A model generated the notes under the pieces. It saw only the letters and a program-made list of their open reading frames with translations. It did not search any database and was not told where the DNA came from. Shown one piece after another: positions 5,938 to 13,589 of a DNA stretch of 64,000 nt. A program made the position numbers and the translations under genes. Source of the stretch: an uncultured Anaerococcus sp. (GTDB lineage Bacteria; Bacillota; Clostridia; Tissierellales; Peptoniphilaceae); NCBI RefSeq assembly GCF_943912385.1, contig NZ_CALTTY010000004.1, forward strand, positions 35,512 to 99,511, read 5' to 3'. Position 1 is the first letter of the stretch; the number at the start of each line of letters is the position of its first letter.

Positions 5938-6012
5938 TTATTTATTGTTCTTAAAATCATTGATTAGTGTCAATAATGCTATAATAAGCATCACAAAATC
6001 GTAAATATTCAA
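5938..6012 (-). CDS. Hol-Tox/TxpA-like type I toxin peptide (24 residues)
   Basis: A TTG-initiated ORF of 24 codons encodes N-I-Y-D-F-V-M-L-I-I-A-L-L-T-L-I followed by a polar basic tail ending K-N-N-K. The pattern (short start, Y-D/E, a single hydrophobic span of the L-x-x-I-A-x-x-T-L-I type, lysine-rich end) is that of holin-like type I toxins in Firmicutes. AAAGGAAG lies 5-6 bases upstream of the start. A perfect 8-bp hairpin (6022-6040) covers half of this ribosome binding site, as expected for a translationally masked toxin mRNA. It is the only minus-strand gene in the prophage. Confidence 0.55.
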   Translation of the reverse strand: MNIYDFVMLIIALLTLINDFKNNK

Positions 6013-6021
6013 TGGCACTTC

Positions 6022-6078
6022 CTTTCTAGGATCTAGAAAGTTGTAAGAATATTATACATAATTTTATTAAATTAACAA
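6022..6078 (-). promoter_or_regulatory. Toxin promoter and Shine-Dalgarno-masking hairpin
   Basis: On the minus strand, TTGTTA (6078-6073), 16 bases and TATAAT (6056-6051) form a promoter whose transcript would start near 6044. Four bases later comes CTTTCTAG-ATC-CTAGAAAG (6040-6022), a perfect hairpin that sequesters the first bases of the AAAGGAAG ribosome binding site. Confidence 0.55.
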
Positions 6079-6113
6079 TATTTAAGAGATGTAAAGAAAA
6101 GGGGTGATGCTCA

Positions 6114-6653
6114 TTGGCGAAGGATGAATATGGTCTTACGTCTAATCAAAGAGCCTTTGCTGATGAGTATATCAGGAACAAGGGCAATGCGACGCAGGCT
6201 TATTTGTTTGCTTATCCTCATATTAAAAAAGAAAATACTGCAGCAGTTAATGCATCAAGGTTGCTAAGAAATGCTAAGGTTTCTAAATACATTGCTGATA
6301 GGACTAAAGAGATACTAGATAAGCGAAAGATGGGGCAGGATGAAATAATTACTACCCTTACTTCGATTGCTAGAAGAGAGGTGCAAGAGTCTTATTCTAA
6401 AACTTACAACCACTTAACAGGTGAAGTTGAAAAAGAAGTAACTTACACTTTTCAACCGTCTTTAGAAGATGTAACAAATGCCTTAAATATTTTGGTTAAG
6501 TTTCTTGGTAGTCCTATGGAAAATGAAAAGGCCAAAATCCAGATTAAGAAGATGGAGGCTGAAATTGAGTCCTTGTCGACTAGAGATGATAGGGAACTTA
6601 AGATTGATAAGTTTTTAGATCTAGTAGAGGGTGAACTTGATGAGTATCCTTAA
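6114..6653 (+). CDS. Terminase small subunit
   Basis: 179-residue terminase small subunit of the Terminase_2 type, which recognises phage DNA for packaging. Typical features are L-T-x-x-Q-R-A-F-A-D-E-Y near residue 10, G-N-A-T-Q-A-Y, and N-A-S-R-L-L-R-N-A-K-V, forming the N-terminal DNA-binding HTH. A coiled C-terminal part serves oligomerisation and contact with the large subunit. Start is TTG 6114, with AAAAGGGGTGATG upstream. It overlaps the large-subunit gene. Confidence 0.88.
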   Translation: MAKDEYGLTSNQRAFADEYIRNKGNATQAYLFAYPHIKKENTAAVNASRLLRNAKVSKYIADRTKEILDKRKMGQDEIITTLTSIARREVQESYSKTYNHLTGEVEKEVTYTFQPSLEDVTNALNILVKFLGSPMENEKAKIQIKKMEAEIESLSTRDDRELKIDKFLDLVEGELDEYP

Positions 6654-7875
6654 AGAAATTTATACTGATAAGCAAATAGAAATATTAAGAAAAACACAAT
6701 CCCAAGATTGGTTTATGCTTATTAATCATGGAGCTAAACGAAGTGGTAAGACTGTTTTAAATAATGATTTGTTTTTAATGGAATTAAGACGTGTTAGAGA
6801 TATTGCAAAAGCTGAAGGTGTTGACGAACCTATGTATATTTTAGCTGGTATATCTTCTAAAACCATTCAAAATAACATCTTGACTGAACTTACTAATAAA
6901 TATGACATTGATTTTAAGTTTGATAAGCACGGTTCTTTTAAGATGTTTGGAGTCAAGATTATACAAGCCTTTACAGGGACTATTGGAGGCCTTGGAGGTA
7001 TCAGAGGTATGACAGCCTATGGTGCTTATGTCAATGAGGCCTCACTAGCAAGACGTGAAGTTTTTGATGAGATTGTGTCGAGGTGTTCGGGAAAAGGTGC
7101 AAGAATACTTTGTGATACTAACCCCGATAATCCTGAACATTGGCTAAAGAAAGAGTACATCGATAATCCAACGGATAGGATTTTATCTTATAAGTTTACT
7201 ATTTTTGACAATACTTTTTTGGATAAAAGATATATGCAAGATACTATTGAGACCACTCCAGCTGGGATGTTTACAGAGCGTAACATTTACGGAAACTGGG
7301 TGTCTGGTGATGGAATGGTTTATAAGGATTTTGATGGAGATAAACATTTTATCGATGACATAACGGATTATAAATTTAATAAATACATAGCTGGGGTTGA
7401 CTGGGGTTATGGTCACTTTGGAGCTATTGTGGTTTTTGGTGTGACTGATGATGATAAATATATCATGATTGAAGAACATGCCAAGACTGGTGAAGAAATA
7501 GATTATTGGGCGGATATTGCTAAAGGTATCAAAAAAAGATACGGCAATATCCCTTTTTATTGCGATTCTGCAAGGGTGGAGCATATAGATAGGTTTATCA
7601 ATGAGGGCTTAAAGGCTTATCTAGCTAATAAGGCGGTTATACCTGGTATTGAGTATGTGGCTACCCTTTATAAGTCGGATAAGCTGTATATTTATAGGCC
7701 TATAGCTGAGAGATTTAGACAGGAAATATATTCCTATGTTTGGGCTGATACAGCAGGAGCTGATAAGGTTAAAGAAGAATATGATGACGTCCAAGACGCT
7801 ATTAGATATGCCCTTTATACTGATAAGGCTGATGGTGGTATTAAGACTATGAATAGAAAAGTACTAGGAATTTAG
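6640..7875 (+). CDS. Terminase large subunit
   Basis: Packaging ATPase/nuclease of the PBSX-like terminase group, 411 residues. Walker A is G-A-K-R-S-G-K-T near residues 30-37. The C-terminal RNase H-like nuclease starts at A-G-V-D-W-G-Y-G (about residue 250), with later acidic residues including Y-C-D-S-A and Y-D-D-V-Q-D-A. I chose ATG 6640 over the in-frame GTG 6631 because that GTG forms part of the Shine-Dalgarno AGAGGGTGA. The gene starts inside terS (14-bp overlap). Confidence 0.9.
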   Translation: MSILKEIYTDKQIEILRKTQSQDWFMLINHGAKRSGKTVLNNDLFLMELRRVRDIAKAEGVDEPMYILAGISSKTIQNNILTELTNKYDIDFKFDKHGSFKMFGVKIIQAFTGTIGGLGGIRGMTAYGAYVNEASLARREVFDEIVSRCSGKGARILCDTNPDNPEHWLKKEYIDNPTDRILSYKFTIFDNTFLDKRYMQDTIETTPAGMFTERNIYGNWVSGDGMVYKDFDGDKHFIDDITDYKFNKYIAGVDWGYGHFGAIVVFGVTDDDKYIMIEEHAKTGEEIDYWADIAKGIKKRYGNIPFYCDSARVEHIDRFINEGLKAYLANKAVIPGIEYVATLYKSDKLYIYRPIAERFRQEIYSYVWADTAGADKVKEEYDDVQDAIRYALYTDKADGGIKTMNRKVLGI

Positions 7876-7876
7876 A

Positions 7877-8119
7877 TTGAAGTTGTCAATAGTTTATTAT
7901 CCTAAAATGAATAGAAGTTGGTTATTGAAGCGTGAGGGCGGGGAGTACTGCCAGCATGCTCATTTTTTTACTAAGAAAGAGGCTTTCGTTTGTAGGACTT
8001 TGATTGATGCAAACAAGTATCCAAGAAAAAAGAAATACAGAATAGCAATGGAGAGGATACTCACAAAAGAAGAATTTAAAAAGCTTAATAAAAAGCCTGG
8101 GTATTGTAATAGGAGATAG
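7877..8119 (+). CDS. Small basic phage protein, copy 2 of a duplicated gene
   Basis: 80-residue protein starting at TTG 7877, one base after the terminase stop. It is about 70% identical by eye to the 86-residue protein at 528-788. The duplication places one copy in the early block and one between terminase and portal. It has no recognised domain; HAH and two Cys are shared by both copies. Confidence 0.65.
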   Translation: MKLSIVYYPKMNRSWLLKREGGEYCQHAHFFTKKEAFVCRTLIDANKYPRKKKYRIAMERILTKEEFKKLNKKPGYCNRR

Positions 8120-8122
8120 GAT

Positions 8123-9535
8123 TTGAAAGTTGAAAGTTATATAACAGAAAAGATGGAGTTGCCAGAAAGGATTTGCTTGCCAGCAGATACAGAGGTAACT
8201 CCTTCTTTGATTAAAACATTAATTGAAATTAAAAACCAGGATAATCAAAGGTATTTGACTCTACAAGGATATTATGAAGGTAGGGCAAAGATAGATGAGA
8301 GGAAGAAAGAGCCTCATAAGTCTAATAACAAGATGAGTCTTGATTATGCTTCTTATATAGTCGATATCCTACAAGGTATGGCGGTTGGTAGACCTGTTAT
8401 ATATGGGGTTAGTGCTGAAGAAAGAGAAAAGTTTGCTATCATCCAAGATATACTGGACTCAAACCGTGAGCAAGACGAAAATACAGCCCTTGCTAAGATG
8501 AGCGGTATTAACGGATTAGGATATGAGATAAATTATGTAGATGAAGAGGGAATATATAAATTTAATGAGGTTAAACCTCAAAATATGATTTATGTTTATG
8601 ATGATAAAATCAATCCTAAACCATGGTTAGCCCTTTATGTTAGAGATGAGATTAGTCTTGAAAACCTAACTGCAGATGAAAAGAGTCAGGCAGTAACGGC
8701 TTATATGGTGGATAGTATCCAAGAGTATAGGAGCAGTAAAGACGGCTTTATACTAGTTGAAGAGTATGAAAATATCCTGCATAAATTCCCTGTTATAGAG
8801 TGGGCAAATAATGATGAATTTATTGGAGATTTCGAAAGGGTCTTATCCTTAATCGATGCTATAAACCTTATTTACTCTGATAATGTAAATAACTTTGAGG
8901 AACAGGTCAATGCCTTACTTATCCTATGGGGAATGGTAAATACTGATTCTGAAGATTTTAAAAAGCTAAAAGAAGATGGGGTCTTACTTGCAACTAGCCA
9001 AGCAGCAGGCAAGCAAGATGCTAAGTTTATCACTAGAGATATAAATGACGACTCTATACAAAACCTTATAAAGAATTTAGATGAGGCAATCCATAAATTC
9101 TCAAAAGCCCCTAATGTTAGTGATGAAAAGTTTTCTGGAGTTGCATCTGGAGAGAGTCAAAAATACAAAGTATTTGCTACTGATCAAGTGATTGAATTAA
9201 AACAAAGAAAGTACCATACAGCCCTAACTCAAAGAATGGAGCTAATATGCGAGTATATAAGGATTAAGCACGGTATAGAGCTTGATTATAGGGATATAGC
9301 AATTAATTTCCAAGATAATAAGCCTTATGATGAGTTAAATAATGCCCAGACCGTGAAACAATTACTAGATGCTGGAGCTTCAAGGCAATTTGCTTTTTCT
9401 AAGCTAAAAGGAATTGATGATGTCGGTGAGGAACTGGAAAGACAAAGACAGGAAAAAGAAGAAGCTTATCAAGATTATGCTGATTCTTTTCTAGCTGATA
9501 CAAAAGAAGATGAAGACGTAGAAGATGAAGGCTAA
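8123..9535 (+). CDS. Portal protein (SPP1 gp6 type)
   Basis: 470-residue portal protein, the dodecameric ring through which DNA enters the capsid. It resembles the SPP1 gp6-type family. Landmarks are R-Y-L-T-L-Q-G-Y-Y-E-G-R in the N-terminal wing, D-Y-A-S-Y-I-V-D-I-L-Q-G-M-A-V-G-R-P, an N-L-I-Y-S-D-N-V-N-N helix, and P-N-V-S-D-E-K-F-S-G-V-A-S-G near residue 335. The C-terminus is acidic and low complexity. Start is TTG 8123, with AGGAGATAGGA just upstream. It overlaps the next gene by 11 bases. Confidence 0.88.
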   Translation: MKVESYITEKMELPERICLPADTEVTPSLIKTLIEIKNQDNQRYLTLQGYYEGRAKIDERKKEPHKSNNKMSLDYASYIVDILQGMAVGRPVIYGVSAEEREKFAIIQDILDSNREQDENTALAKMSGINGLGYEINYVDEEGIYKFNEVKPQNMIYVYDDKINPKPWLALYVRDEISLENLTADEKSQAVTAYMVDSIQEYRSSKDGFILVEEYENILHKFPVIEWANNDEFIGDFERVLSLIDAINLIYSDNVNNFEEQVNALLILWGMVNTDSEDFKKLKEDGVLLATSQAAGKQDAKFITRDINDDSIQNLIKNLDEAIHKFSKAPNVSDEKFSGVASGESQKYKVFATDQVIELKQRKYHTALTQRMELICEYIRIKHGIELDYRDIAINFQDNKPYDELNNAQTVKQLLDAGASRQFAFSKLKGIDDVGEELERQRQEKEEAYQDYADSFLADTKEDEDVEDEG

Positions 9536-10355
9536 ATTTGAAAAAATTTCACGTGCTATTGAGAAGTTAATTAAGAAAAGGTGTAAGGGTATCAATCAAA
9601 ACTATAACCACTTCTACAAGCGAATAAGACGTGAATTGAGAAGGCTTTATGATGAGTATGAAGTTGACGGACAGGTATCCATTGACGATTTAAGAAGATT
9701 TAAGGAGTTAGAAAGATTAGATGCCTTGACTAGTCAGATTATAGTATCGATGTTTAAAGATAACGAGAAATTGATTGAAAAAATCCTTTATGATATAGCT
9801 GATAAGACTAGGGATGAGTCAATAAAGGCTATGGATAGTGGTATTCCTGCTATAGATAAGCAATATAATGCTAAGGATATAGTAAGAAAGAGGGTAGGAG
9901 GCCGTGTTTGGGTCGAAAGAGTCGAGCATAGGGCTTCTAATGCTAATTATGATGTCAATTCCTTAATCCGTGCTGGCATGGAGAGAGGAGACTCTTATAC
10001 TCAGATTGCTAGAGACCTTAAGGGTAAGCTTGCCAAGGATAATGCTGGTCTTAATCGATTAGTGAGGACTGAAGGGGCTAGGGTAGTTGAGGATAGTAAG
10101 TATTCTACCTTTGAAGAGATAGCTAAAAATCCTAAAATCGAGGTCTACAAGATTTGGCACACTATGAGTGATGAAAGGGTCAGGTCTTCCCACCAATCCA
10201 TGGAGGGGGTAAAGGTGAAATTTGATGAAGAATTTACCCTACCAAGTGGGGCGACTTGCTTATATCCTAAGACTACTGGTTATGCAGAAGAAGATATCAA
10301 TTGCAGGTGCTATATTGAGTATGTGACAGAGATTAAGGATAAGGAAGAAATTTAA
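9525..10355 (+). CDS. Head morphogenesis (minor head) protein, SPP1 gp7/Mu F type
   Basis: 276-residue protein of the phage head morphogenesis family. The C-terminal half carries the signature: H-T-M-S-D-E-R-V-R-S-S-H, then a region ending in D-I-N-C-R-C-Y near residue 260. The N-terminal half is helical and basic. In SPP1, gp7 binds the portal and is packaged in the capsid. Its position directly after the portal gene agrees. Confidence 0.85.
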   Translation: MKAKFEKISRAIEKLIKKRCKGINQNYNHFYKRIRRELRRLYDEYEVDGQVSIDDLRRFKELERLDALTSQIIVSMFKDNEKLIEKILYDIADKTRDESIKAMDSGIPAIDKQYNAKDIVRKRVGGRVWVERVEHRASNANYDVNSLIRAGMERGDSYTQIARDLKGKLAKDNAGLNRLVRTEGARVVEDSKYSTFEEIAKNPKIEVYKIWHTMSDERVRSSHQSMEGVKVKFDEEFTLPSGATCLYPKTTGYAEEDINCRCYIEYVTEIKDKEEI

Positions 10356-10378
10356 TAGAAATTAAGAAGGTATATAAG

Positions 10379-10744
10379 ATGAAAGACAATGAAATAATTC
10401 AGTTAATAAATGAAGAAATTGAAAGGTTAAGAGATAGAGGAGTATCAAGAAAGGCGATATCAGACGGATATCACACATTCGAAGAATTATATTATCATCG
10501 AATGGTCTTATTCTCAATAATACTTAATCAGAATAAAGAAATATCATGGAAGACAAAGAAACACCATGATGGAACTATGTTTGGAGATGATAGCTTTATA
10601 TGTGGAATAGAAACACCTGAAGGGCAATACACATATCATTACCACTTAGATTATTGGGATAATTTTGATGTAAAAGAATTAGAATTTGCACCTGAATATG
10701 ATGGCCATAAACCTAAAGATATTACTAGACTGCTTAGTCTATAA
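10379..10744 (+). CDS. WDGH domain phage protein
   Basis: 121-residue protein matching the small phage family annotated as WDGH domain. It has S-D-G-Y-H-T-F-E-E-L-Y-Y-H-R near residue 30, S-W-K-T-K-K-H-H-D-G, G-I-E-T-P-E-G-Q-Y-T-Y-H, and a final A-P-E-Y-D-G-H. Function is unknown. It sits with a metallopeptidase-like gene and a tRNA between the minor head and scaffold genes, a typical position for accessory genes. A terminator follows. Confidence 0.65.
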   Translation: MKDNEIIQLINEEIERLRDRGVSRKAISDGYHTFEELYYHRMVLFSIILNQNKEISWKTKKHHDGTMFGDDSFICGIETPEGQYTYHYHLDYWDNFDVKELEFAPEYDGHKPKDITRLLSL

Positions 10745-10762
10745 AACTAAATAAAATCAATT

Positions 10763-10787
10763 AAGAGAGCCTAAGCTTTCTTTTTTG
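10763..10787 (+). terminator. Intrinsic terminator inside the head operon
   Basis: Stem AAGAGAGC / GCTTTCTT (one G-U), loop CTAA, followed by a T run. It lies between two accessory genes. Confidence 0.65.
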
Positions 10788-10809
10788 TACTTATGTATAT
10801 GGAGAATAA

Positions 10810-11142
10810 ATGAAAAAGAAAATTAATGTATTAGGTACTAACTACAAAATAGTATACAACGTAACCGAAGAAGATGACCCATACATAGCTGATTGTGATG
10901 GATATATAGATTATACAAATAAAGAAATTTATATAAAAGATATGTCAGAACACGGCTGGTCAGATAATAAGTATCACGAAAACGAAGTGACAAGGCACGA
11001 ACTGGTACACGCCTTTTTATATGAGTCTGGATTGAATGTAAATAGTGACTGGGCTAGAAATGAAGAATTAGTAGATTGGATAGCTTTACAAGTACCAAAA
11101 ATAAATAAATTATTTGAAGAATTAAATATTAATAACAAATAG
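10810..11142 (+). CDS. Putative phage zinc metallopeptidase-like protein
   Basis: 110-residue protein with the zinc-binding motif H-E-L-V-H-A at about residues 62-67. N-terminal strands (K-I-N-V-L-G-T-N-Y-K-I-V-Y) and an L-V-D-W-I-A helix follow the pattern of short phage metallopeptidase-like proteins. GGAGAATAA upstream supports the ATG. Substrate unknown. It is insulated from upstream genes by a terminator, so it is read from readthrough or an unseen promoter. Confidence 0.6.
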   Translation: MKKKINVLGTNYKIVYNVTEEDDPYIADCDGYIDYTNKEIYIKDMSEHGWSDNKYHENEVTRHELVHAFLYESGLNVNSDWARNEELVDWIALQVPKINKLFEELNINNK

Positions 11143-11178
11143 TGGTAATTGCAGAAATGCAAAAGCCACTTTTTCTAT

Positions 11179-11262
11179 GGGAAGATACCGAAGTGGAAAA
11201 CGGGGCGGTCTGTAAAACCGTTAGCTATGCTTTCGAGGGTTCGAATCCCTCTCTTCCCACCA
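11179..11262 (+). tRNA. tRNA-Tyr (GTA), phage-encoded
   Basis: An 84-base cloverleaf has acceptor GGGAAGA paired with TCTTCCC, discriminator A and an encoded CCA (11260-11262). The T arm is GAGGG-TTCGAAT-CCCTC. The anticodon stem is GCGGT / ACCGT (one G-U) around the loop CTGTAAA, giving anticodon GTA. A variable arm longer than in class I tRNAs, with a short AGC-TAT-GCT stem, fits the class II architecture of bacterial tRNA-Tyr. It lies inside the late operon, between a peptidase-like gene and the scaffold gene. Confidence 0.9.
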
Positions 11263-11336
11263 TTATTGTCTTTGACTGGTTAGACGTTAAAGAAGCTAGG
11301 GACTATATGGCTGACGAGCCTTAAACGGGAGGATGT

Positions 11337-11948
11337 ATGAAAGATTTATTGATAAGAGATATTAGCCTGCAAAGATTTGCCGATGAGGGCGAAGGTGCAG
11401 GTCAAGAGGACGGCCAAGATGTAAATCAAGGTCAAGATGCAGGACAGGAAGAAGCAAAGACTTATAGCCAAGAAGAATTAGATGAGGCTGTAAGCGAAGC
11501 TACTAAGGGCTATGTGAGTCAAGAAAAATTGCAAGAAATAATTGATAAGACCATAGCCAAGGAGAGGAAGAAGGCGGAGGAAGCCGAGAGGTTATCCAAG
11601 CTTTCTGAAAAAGAAAGAGCTGAAGAACAGGCCAAGCTTGATAAGCAAGAGATAGAAGAATTAAGGGCTAAGTTAGCAAAGAAAGACCTTGAGGACGATA
11701 CGATCAAGGAGCTAAAAGAACAGGAGCTTGATTCTGATTTTCTTGAATTTGTTATAGCAGATGATGCGGAAAAAACTTTGGAAAAGATAAAAAGGTTTAA
11801 ACCGTTATTTGATAGGGCTGTTAATCAGGCTGTAGATGAGAGAGTTAGAGGAAAAAGTCCACAAGGGACTAATAACTTAAAAACTAAGAAAGATGTATTT
11901 TCAACCGAAAATATCGGTGAATATGCACAAAAATCAAGAATTATTTAA
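11337..11948 (+). CDS. Capsid scaffolding protein (DUF4355)
   Basis: 203-residue, highly charged coiled-coil protein of the DUF4355 group that occupies the scaffold position before the major capsid gene. It begins with a short L-L-I-R-D-I-S-L-Q-R-F-A segment, then a Gly/Gln/Asp-rich linker. A long helix (about residues 50-120) and a conserved-looking D-S-D-F-L-E-F-V-I-A-D-D-A segment follow. Scaffold proteins guide capsid assembly and leave before maturation. GGGAGG upstream supports ATG 11337. Confidence 0.8.
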   Translation: MKDLLIRDISLQRFADEGEGAGQEDGQDVNQGQDAGQEEAKTYSQEELDEAVSEATKGYVSQEKLQEIIDKTIAKERKKAEEAERLSKLSEKERAEEQAKLDKQEIEELRAKLAKKDLEDDTIKELKEQELDSDFLEFVIADDAEKTLEKIKRFKPLFDRAVNQAVDERVRGKSPQGTNNLKTKKDVFSTENIGEYAQKSRII

Positions 11949-11961
11949 GGAGATATAATTT

Positions 11962-12936
11962 ATGCCAAAATTACAAACTAATGCAACTTTTAATCCAGAT
12001 AATGTTTTATTATCTGATATGAAGACAGGAGAAGTTCCTTCAGAACAAGCGGAGTTAATTCTTAAAAAAGTAGTAGACCAATCATTAGTAACTAAACTAG
12101 CTAAATATGAGCCTATGGATGCTTTGAGAAAGAAATTTACTTATCTTGCAGAGGGTCCTGGTGCTTACTGGGTAAATGAGGGTGAAGTTATTCAAACTTC
12201 TAAATCAAAATGGTTACAAGTTGAGATGGAGGCCCACAAACTAGGTGTTATTGTTCTAGTTTCAAAAGAGTCTTTAAAATATTCTGTTACTGATTTCTTT
12301 AATCTACACAAAAAAGAAATCCAAGATGCTTTTCAAATAAGATTTGACAGGTCGGTTTTATTTGGTGGCGAAGGTTCACCATTCCCTAAAGGTACATCTG
12401 TATTTGAAAGGGCAACTACTGAAGGGAATATTATTACTCAAACTGATAGTCCATATAACGATATAAACGACTTAATGGCACTAATTGAGGATGCAGACCT
12501 TGAGCCACAAGCTTTGGCTACTACTAGAAGATATAACAAGGACTTAAGAGGAGCTGTTGATACTAGAGGTCTACCAATCTTTAATGGCCCTAGAGAAGGT
12601 GTTACTCCTGATGTTTTAGGTATGCCTGTTGTATATGGAAACGGAAAATCTTGGGATAGGGAAAAAGCTTTAGCTGTTGTAGGTGATTTCGATAATTTAT
12701 ACTACGGTATTCCTCAAGGTATTGAATATTCTATTTCTGAAGATGCTACCCTAACTTCTATAGTTGGTGAAAATGACCAACCTATAAACTTATTTGAAAG
12801 AGACTTAATCGCCCTTAAGGCAACCATGCATGTTGCTTTCCTAACTGTAAAAGCAGATGCCTTTGCTGCACTGAAACCTAAAGTGGAGGAAGTAGAAGAA
12901 GTAGAAGAAGTAGAAGAAGTAGGAGTTGAAGCTTAA
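11962..12936 (+). CDS. Major capsid protein (HK97 fold)
   Basis: 324-residue HK97-type major capsid protein, lacking an N-terminal delta domain, consistent with the separate scaffold gene. Typical segments are Y-W-V-N-E-G-E-V-I-Q, L-G-V-I-V-L-V-S-K-E, F-Q-I-R-F-D-R-S-V-L-F-G, and the C-terminal V-A-F-L-T-V-K-A-D-A-F-A-A-L. The last 16 residues are an acidic E-E-V repeat encoded by tandem 9-bp units, which may project from the capsid surface or be a slippage product. Confidence 0.9.
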   Translation: MPKLQTNATFNPDNVLLSDMKTGEVPSEQAELILKKVVDQSLVTKLAKYEPMDALRKKFTYLAEGPGAYWVNEGEVIQTSKSKWLQVEMEAHKLGVIVLVSKESLKYSVTDFFNLHKKEIQDAFQIRFDRSVLFGGEGSPFPKGTSVFERATTEGNIITQTDSPYNDINDLMALIEDADLEPQALATTRRYNKDLRGAVDTRGLPIFNGPREGVTPDVLGMPVVYGNGKSWDREKALAVVGDFDNLYYGIPQGIEYSISEDATLTSIVGENDQPINLFERDLIALKATMHVAFLTVKADAFAALKPKVEEVEEVEEVEEVGVEA

Positions 12937-13187
12937 TGTTTTATAAGGCCAAAAGTCCTAAAGGGGACATAATCAAGGTTACCTCAAAGACTTATAGAGT
13001 TCTCTATAGGTCTAGGGGATATGTCCTTATCGATGATGAAGTAGTTTCCAAAAAGGAAAATACTGATGATAAAAAAGATTATAAGGATATGACCGTGAAA
13101 GAGCTTAAAAGCCTTCTAGACAAGAAGAAGATACCTTATAAGGGAAATGATAAGAAAGATAAATTAATCGAGCTAATCGAAGGATAG
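12936..13187 (+). CDS. Small head protein with C-terminal HeH/LEM-like (SAP-like) domain
   Basis: 83-residue protein. The N-terminal half is a small beta unit (F-Y-K-A-K-S-P-K-G-D). The C-terminal 35 residues, M-T-V-K-E-L-K-S-L-L-D then I-P-Y-K-G-N-D-K-K-D-K-L-I-E-L-I, form the helix-extension-helix LEM/SAP-like motif common in phage head accessory or head-fibre proteins. It starts overlapping the capsid stop codon. Precise role unknown. Confidence 0.65.
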   Translation: MFYKAKSPKGDIIKVTSKTYRVLYRSRGYVLIDDEVVSKKENTDDKKDYKDMTVKELKSLLDKKKIPYKGNDKKDKLIELIEG

Positions 13188-13196
13188 GAGGTGTCT

Positions 13197-13589
13197 ATGG
13201 ATAGTTTGACGCCTGATATGAGATTTGAAAGAGACCTAGACAATGAACTTGTCGATGAGGCTATAGCAAATGAAAATATCGAAGAAGAATTTGCAAGACT
13301 CAGACCACTTTATAAAGAGTGGATCGAGGATTATTGTAATGTTACTTTTGAGGATGGGAAAACCCCTGCTATTATCAATATGGCTTTAGATGAGCTAGTC
13401 AAAACTGACCCTAAATCTTATAATATATCATCTGAAAAGTTATCTGATATGTCTATAACATACGGTGGTGGGTCTGCTGGAGGCGGAAATGATGGAGGTA
13501 TACCTAAGTATATACTTGCATGGTTGGAGCCTTATAGGAGGCCTTTTTTAGTGTCTGATAAAAGGAAAAAGCCTTATGTTAGAGATTGA
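13197..13589 (+). CDS. Head-tail connector protein
   Basis: 130-residue protein in the first connector slot after the capsid genes. It has a helical N-terminus (F-A-R-L-R-P-L-Y-K-E-W-I-E-D-Y) and a glycine-rich turn (S-A-G-G-G-N-D-G-G) before a C-terminal L-A-W-L-E-P-Y-R-R-P, the typical end of gp6/gp15-type adaptor proteins. I used ATG 13197 rather than GTG 13191 because that GTG is part of the AGGAGGTG ribosome binding site. Confidence 0.6.
   Translation: MDSLTPDMRFERDLDNELVDEAIANENIEEEFARLRPLYKEWIEDYCNVTFEDGKTPAIINMALDELVKTDPKSYNISSEKLSDMSITYGGGSAGGGNDGGIPKYILAWLEPYRRPFLVSDKRKKPYVRD

Noticed and set aside
7183..7584. 133-codon minus-strand ORF inside terminase
   Set aside because: Antisense shadow; the + strand holds a conserved nuclease domain.
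11142..11324. 60-codon ORF starting with GTG across the tRNA-Tyr
   Set aside because: It lies over the tRNA gene, and its only apparent order comes from the tRNA sequence. The short tail after the tRNA (V-F-D-W-L-D-V-K-E-A-R) looks protein-like but has no start.
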